This document shows positions 62,281 to 64,000 of a DNA stretch of 64,000 nucleotides, piece by piece. The position numbers were made by a program, and so were the translations under genes. Origin of the DNA: Allopusillimonas soli (GTDB lineage: Bacteria > Pseudomonadota > Gammaproteobacteria > Burkholderiales > Burkholderiaceae_B). The stretch lies in NCBI RefSeq assembly GCF_004153445.1, contig NZ_SDQC01000001.1, positions 744,001 to 808,000 on the forward strand, read 5' to 3'. Every line of letters begins with the position of its first letter. The first letter of the stretch is position 1. A model generated the notes under the pieces. It searched no databases and was not told where the DNA came from. It saw only the letters and a list, made by a program, of their open reading frames with translations.

Positions 62281-63501
62281 ATGAAATTTCAATTAAAACC
62301 GGCGGCGGCCACGCTCTCGGCCCTGCTTCTGTTCGCAGCCCCTGCGGCACAGGGTGCCGGCATCAGCGACGACATCGTGCGGATCGGGGTGATAACCGAC
62401 ATGAGCAGCGCGCTGTCCGACTTGTCCGGCCAGGGGTCGGTCACCGCAGTGGAAATGGCGGTGGAGGATTTTGGCGGGAAGGTACTGGGCAAACCCATCG
62501 AAGTGCTTTCCGCCGACCACCACAGCAAGCCCGACATCTCGTCCAGCACGGCACGCAAGTGGTTTGACGTCGACAAAGTGGACATGATTACCGACCTGAC
62601 CAACTCCGCCGCCGCGCTCGCAGCAGTCGACATCGCCAAAGAGAAGGACAAGATCGCCATCATCAACGGCGCCGGCACCACGCGGCTGACCAATGCCGCC
62701 TGCACGCCCAACAGCATCCACTACACATGGGATACCTATGCCATGGCGCATGGCACCGCCAGGGCCATCGTGAAGAACGGCGGCGACACCTGGTATTTCC
62801 TAACCGCCGACTATGCGTTTGGCAAACAGATCGAGGAGGACGTCACCAAGGTGGTCGAAGCCAACGGCGGCAAGGTCATCGGCAGCGCCCGCCACCCATT
62901 CAATGCCAATGATCTTTCGTCCTTCATTCTGAGCGCCAAGGCGTCCGGTGCCAAGATCATCGGCTTGGCCAACGGCGGCGCAGACACCATCAACTCGATC
63001 AAGGCGGCGCGCGAGTTCGGTGTTGATCCTGCAAAACAGCATCTTGCGGGCCTGGCCGTATTCATTACGGACATTCATGGCGTTGGACTGGAGCAGGCGC
63101 AGGGATTGTTGCTCACGGCTGCCTTCTATTGGGACATGAACGACGAAACACGAAAATGGTCCGAGCGTTTCTATCAGCGTATGAAGAAGATGCCGACCGC
63201 CATCCAGGCGGGAAATTATTCTTCAACAATGCACTACCTGAAGGCGATCGCAGCGGCTGGCACCGATCAAACCGAGGCTGTCATGGCCAAGATGCGCGAG
63301 ATGCCGGTCAATGACTTCTTTGCCAAGAACGGGAAAATCCGGGCTGATGGACGCATGGTGCACGACATGTATCTCATGCAGGTGAAATCGCCGGAAGAAT
63401 CCGCCAAGGATTGGGACTACTACAAGCTGATCGCCACCATACCAGGTGACGAAGCCTTCCAGCCGCTGTCCGAATCCACCTGCCCGCTGGTCAAGCACTA
63501 A
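62281..63501 (+). CDS. LivJ/AmiC-like ABC transporter periplasmic binding protein
   Basis: A 406-residue type I periplasmic binding protein. A signal peptide (TLSALLLFAAPAAQG, cleavage near residue 22) is followed by IRIGVITDMSSALSDLSGQGSVTAVEMAVEDFGG-like strands, ADHHSKPDISSSTARKWFD and FLTADYAFGKQIEEDV. This family binds amino acids, amides, urea or aromatic acids. No LivH/M/G/F genes follow, so it either shares a remote importer or the membrane part is elsewhere. Aromatic or short-chain acid uptake is suggested by the preceding ligase cluster. Confidence 0.9.
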   Translation: MKFQLKPAAATLSALLLFAAPAAQGAGISDDIVRIGVITDMSSALSDLSGQGSVTAVEMAVEDFGGKVLGKPIEVLSADHHSKPDISSSTARKWFDVDKVDMITDLTNSAAALAAVDIAKEKDKIAIINGAGTTRLTNAACTPNSIHYTWDTYAMAHGTARAIVKNGGDTWYFLTADYAFGKQIEEDVTKVVEANGGKVIGSARHPFNANDLSSFILSAKASGAKIIGLANGGADTINSIKAAREFGVDPAKQHLAGLAVFITDIHGVGLEQAQGLLLTAAFYWDMNDETRKWSERFYQRMKKMPTAIQAGNYSSTMHYLKAIAAAGTDQTEAVMAKMREMPVNDFFAKNGKIRADGRMVHDMYLMQVKSPEESAKDWDYYKLIATIPGDEAFQPLSESTCPLVKH

Positions 63502-63847
63502 CAAGCTCCAGAACGCGGAGCCCGGCATAGGGCACCGCCCCTTGGTCCCGCGCCAGCCTTTACGCCCGCCCCCGGCCGCCCACACCGGGGCGCGGCTCCC
63601 GCACATTCTTTCGACGGCATCGCCTCTCTGACGGCGTCCGCGCCGCTCGCGAGAAACGCCATCAGCGACCGTCCAGTTCCCTCATTATTTTTTCTCATGC
63701 TGTCTTGAGAATATCTCGATAGCCCTTTCACACATCCCTGCCTATACTTTTTTCATGCATAGCATGCAGACAGGCCTCGATATGCGCGACGGCGGTCTGC
63801 GTGCGCTTGCCATTAGTTTTTTTAATGTAAAGCATAGGAGCATTTGC
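63502..63847. other. 346-base intergenic region before the class II aldolase gene
   Basis: The first half is very GC-rich without recognisable coding or a clear terminator hairpin. The second half becomes AT-richer and holds a 5-3-5 inverted repeat CATGC-ATA-GCATG at 63754-63766, a probable regulator site or leader stem, and AGGAG at 63836-63840 for the next gene. No RNA gene or riboswitch is recognised. Confidence 0.5.
63754..63766. promoter_or_regulatory. CATGC-ATA-GCATG inverted repeat
   Basis: A perfect 5-base inverted repeat with a 3-base spacer, 81 bases before the GTG start of the partial aldolase gene, in locally AT-rich sequence. It could be an operator for that gene. No regulator gene is visible nearby within the window. 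Confidence 0.35.
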
Positions 63848-64000
63848 GTGAGCAACATGCAATACGGAACCAATTTTCCCTCGCTCAGGAGCGAGGTGAG
63901 CGATGCGGAGTGGGAAGAGCGCTGCAAGCTTGCAGCCTGTTATCGCCTCATGGATCGATACGGCATGACCGATATGATCTATAACCACATCACCAGCCAG
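63848..64000 (+). CDS. class II aldolase/adducin-family protein (3' end missing)
   Basis: Fifty-one residues are visible before the window ends. The start is GTG 63848, with AGGAG 7 bases upstream; ATG 63857 is an alternative. WEERCKLAACYRLMDRYGMTDMIYNHITSQ-like sequence is the characteristic N-terminus of the adducin/class II aldolase fold, with the first conserved H-I-T segment. It belongs to the longer, adducin-like subgroup, distinct from the aldolase at 17470. Substrate cannot be judged. Confidence 0.85.
   Translation, partial: MSNMQYGTNFPSLRSEVSDAEWEERCKLAACYRLMDRYGMTDMIYNHITSQ

Noticed and set aside
1-64000. tRNA, rRNA, riboswitch, CRISPR and defence-system scan
   Set aside because: No cloverleaf-like sequence with conserved T-loop, no regularly spaced repeats, no Cas, toxin-antitoxin, restriction-modification or phage genes recognised.

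Overview
The window looks like a chromosomal stretch from an Alcaligenaceae-type betaproteobacterium (Bordetella, Achromobacter or Pusillimonas relatives). The reasons are four Bug/TctC periplasmic solute-binding proteins with no membrane partner nearby, many small CoA-ester catabolic clusters each with its own regulator, and a cyoABCD-SURF1-RegB-RegA block. GC is high (about 60-65% by eye) from roughly 10.4 kb onward. The first 10 kb is clearly poorer in GC and has different codon use. I saw no tRNA, rRNA, CRISPR array, insertion sequence, phage gene or defence system.

Layout. 0-10 kb: a lower-GC catabolic island holding a Bug protein (cut by the window start), a DUF35 protein, a thiolase-like protein, a crotonase, an SDR, a cyclase-family hydrolase, a divergent LacI regulator, an acyl-CoA ligase, a second SDR and a second Bug protein. 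10-12 kb: a remnant of a deaminase-like gene and an NCS2 purine/xanthine-type permease. 12-18 kb: class V aminotransferase, cupin, 2-hydroxyacid dehydrogenase, a citrate-synthase-like protein with a DNA-binding N-terminus, Bug protein, class II aldolase. 18.4-23.1 kb: a complete 3-hydroxybenzoate/gentisate pathway with a LysR regulator. 23.2-28.8 kb: HisN-type phosphatase and a 2-aminoethylphosphonate-like ABC importer with a DeoR regulator. 28.9-30 kb: pcaD and catC. 30.2-34.6 kb: a carbohydrate-type ABC importer, followed by a frameshifted cysteine hydrolase. 35.5-40.4 kb: NDP-forming acyl-CoA synthetase, crotonase, Bug protein, IclR regulator.

40.4-47.4 kb: one leftward block of cytochrome bo-type quinol oxidase (cyoABCD), SURF1 and a RegB/RegA-like redox two-component system. 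47.6-53.3 kb: MFS carrier, a DUF4105 membrane protein with a small cysteine-bearing protein, a CDF metal exporter and a sulfite dehydrogenase pair (sorAB). 53.4-58.8 kb: CaiB CoA-transferase, MaoC dehydratase, MFS exporter, HCCA-isomerase-like thioredoxin-fold protein, parvulin, NUDIX hydrolase and IclR. 58.9-64 kb: a second acyl-CoA ligase cluster with crotonase, SDR and a LivJ-like binding protein, ending in the start of a class II aldolase gene.

Together the genes describe an aerobic scavenger of aromatic, alicyclic and organic acids: periplasmic binding proteins collect acids, ligases or CoA-transferases activate them, crotonase/SDR/thiolase-like enzymes degrade them, and the quinol oxidase branch is probably tuned by a redox sensor. 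The least explained part is the LacI-controlled 0-10 kb island, whose thiolase-like protein appears to lack the usual nucleophilic cysteine and overlaps a DUF35 gene. That arrangement is typical of retro-aldolases rather than thiolases.
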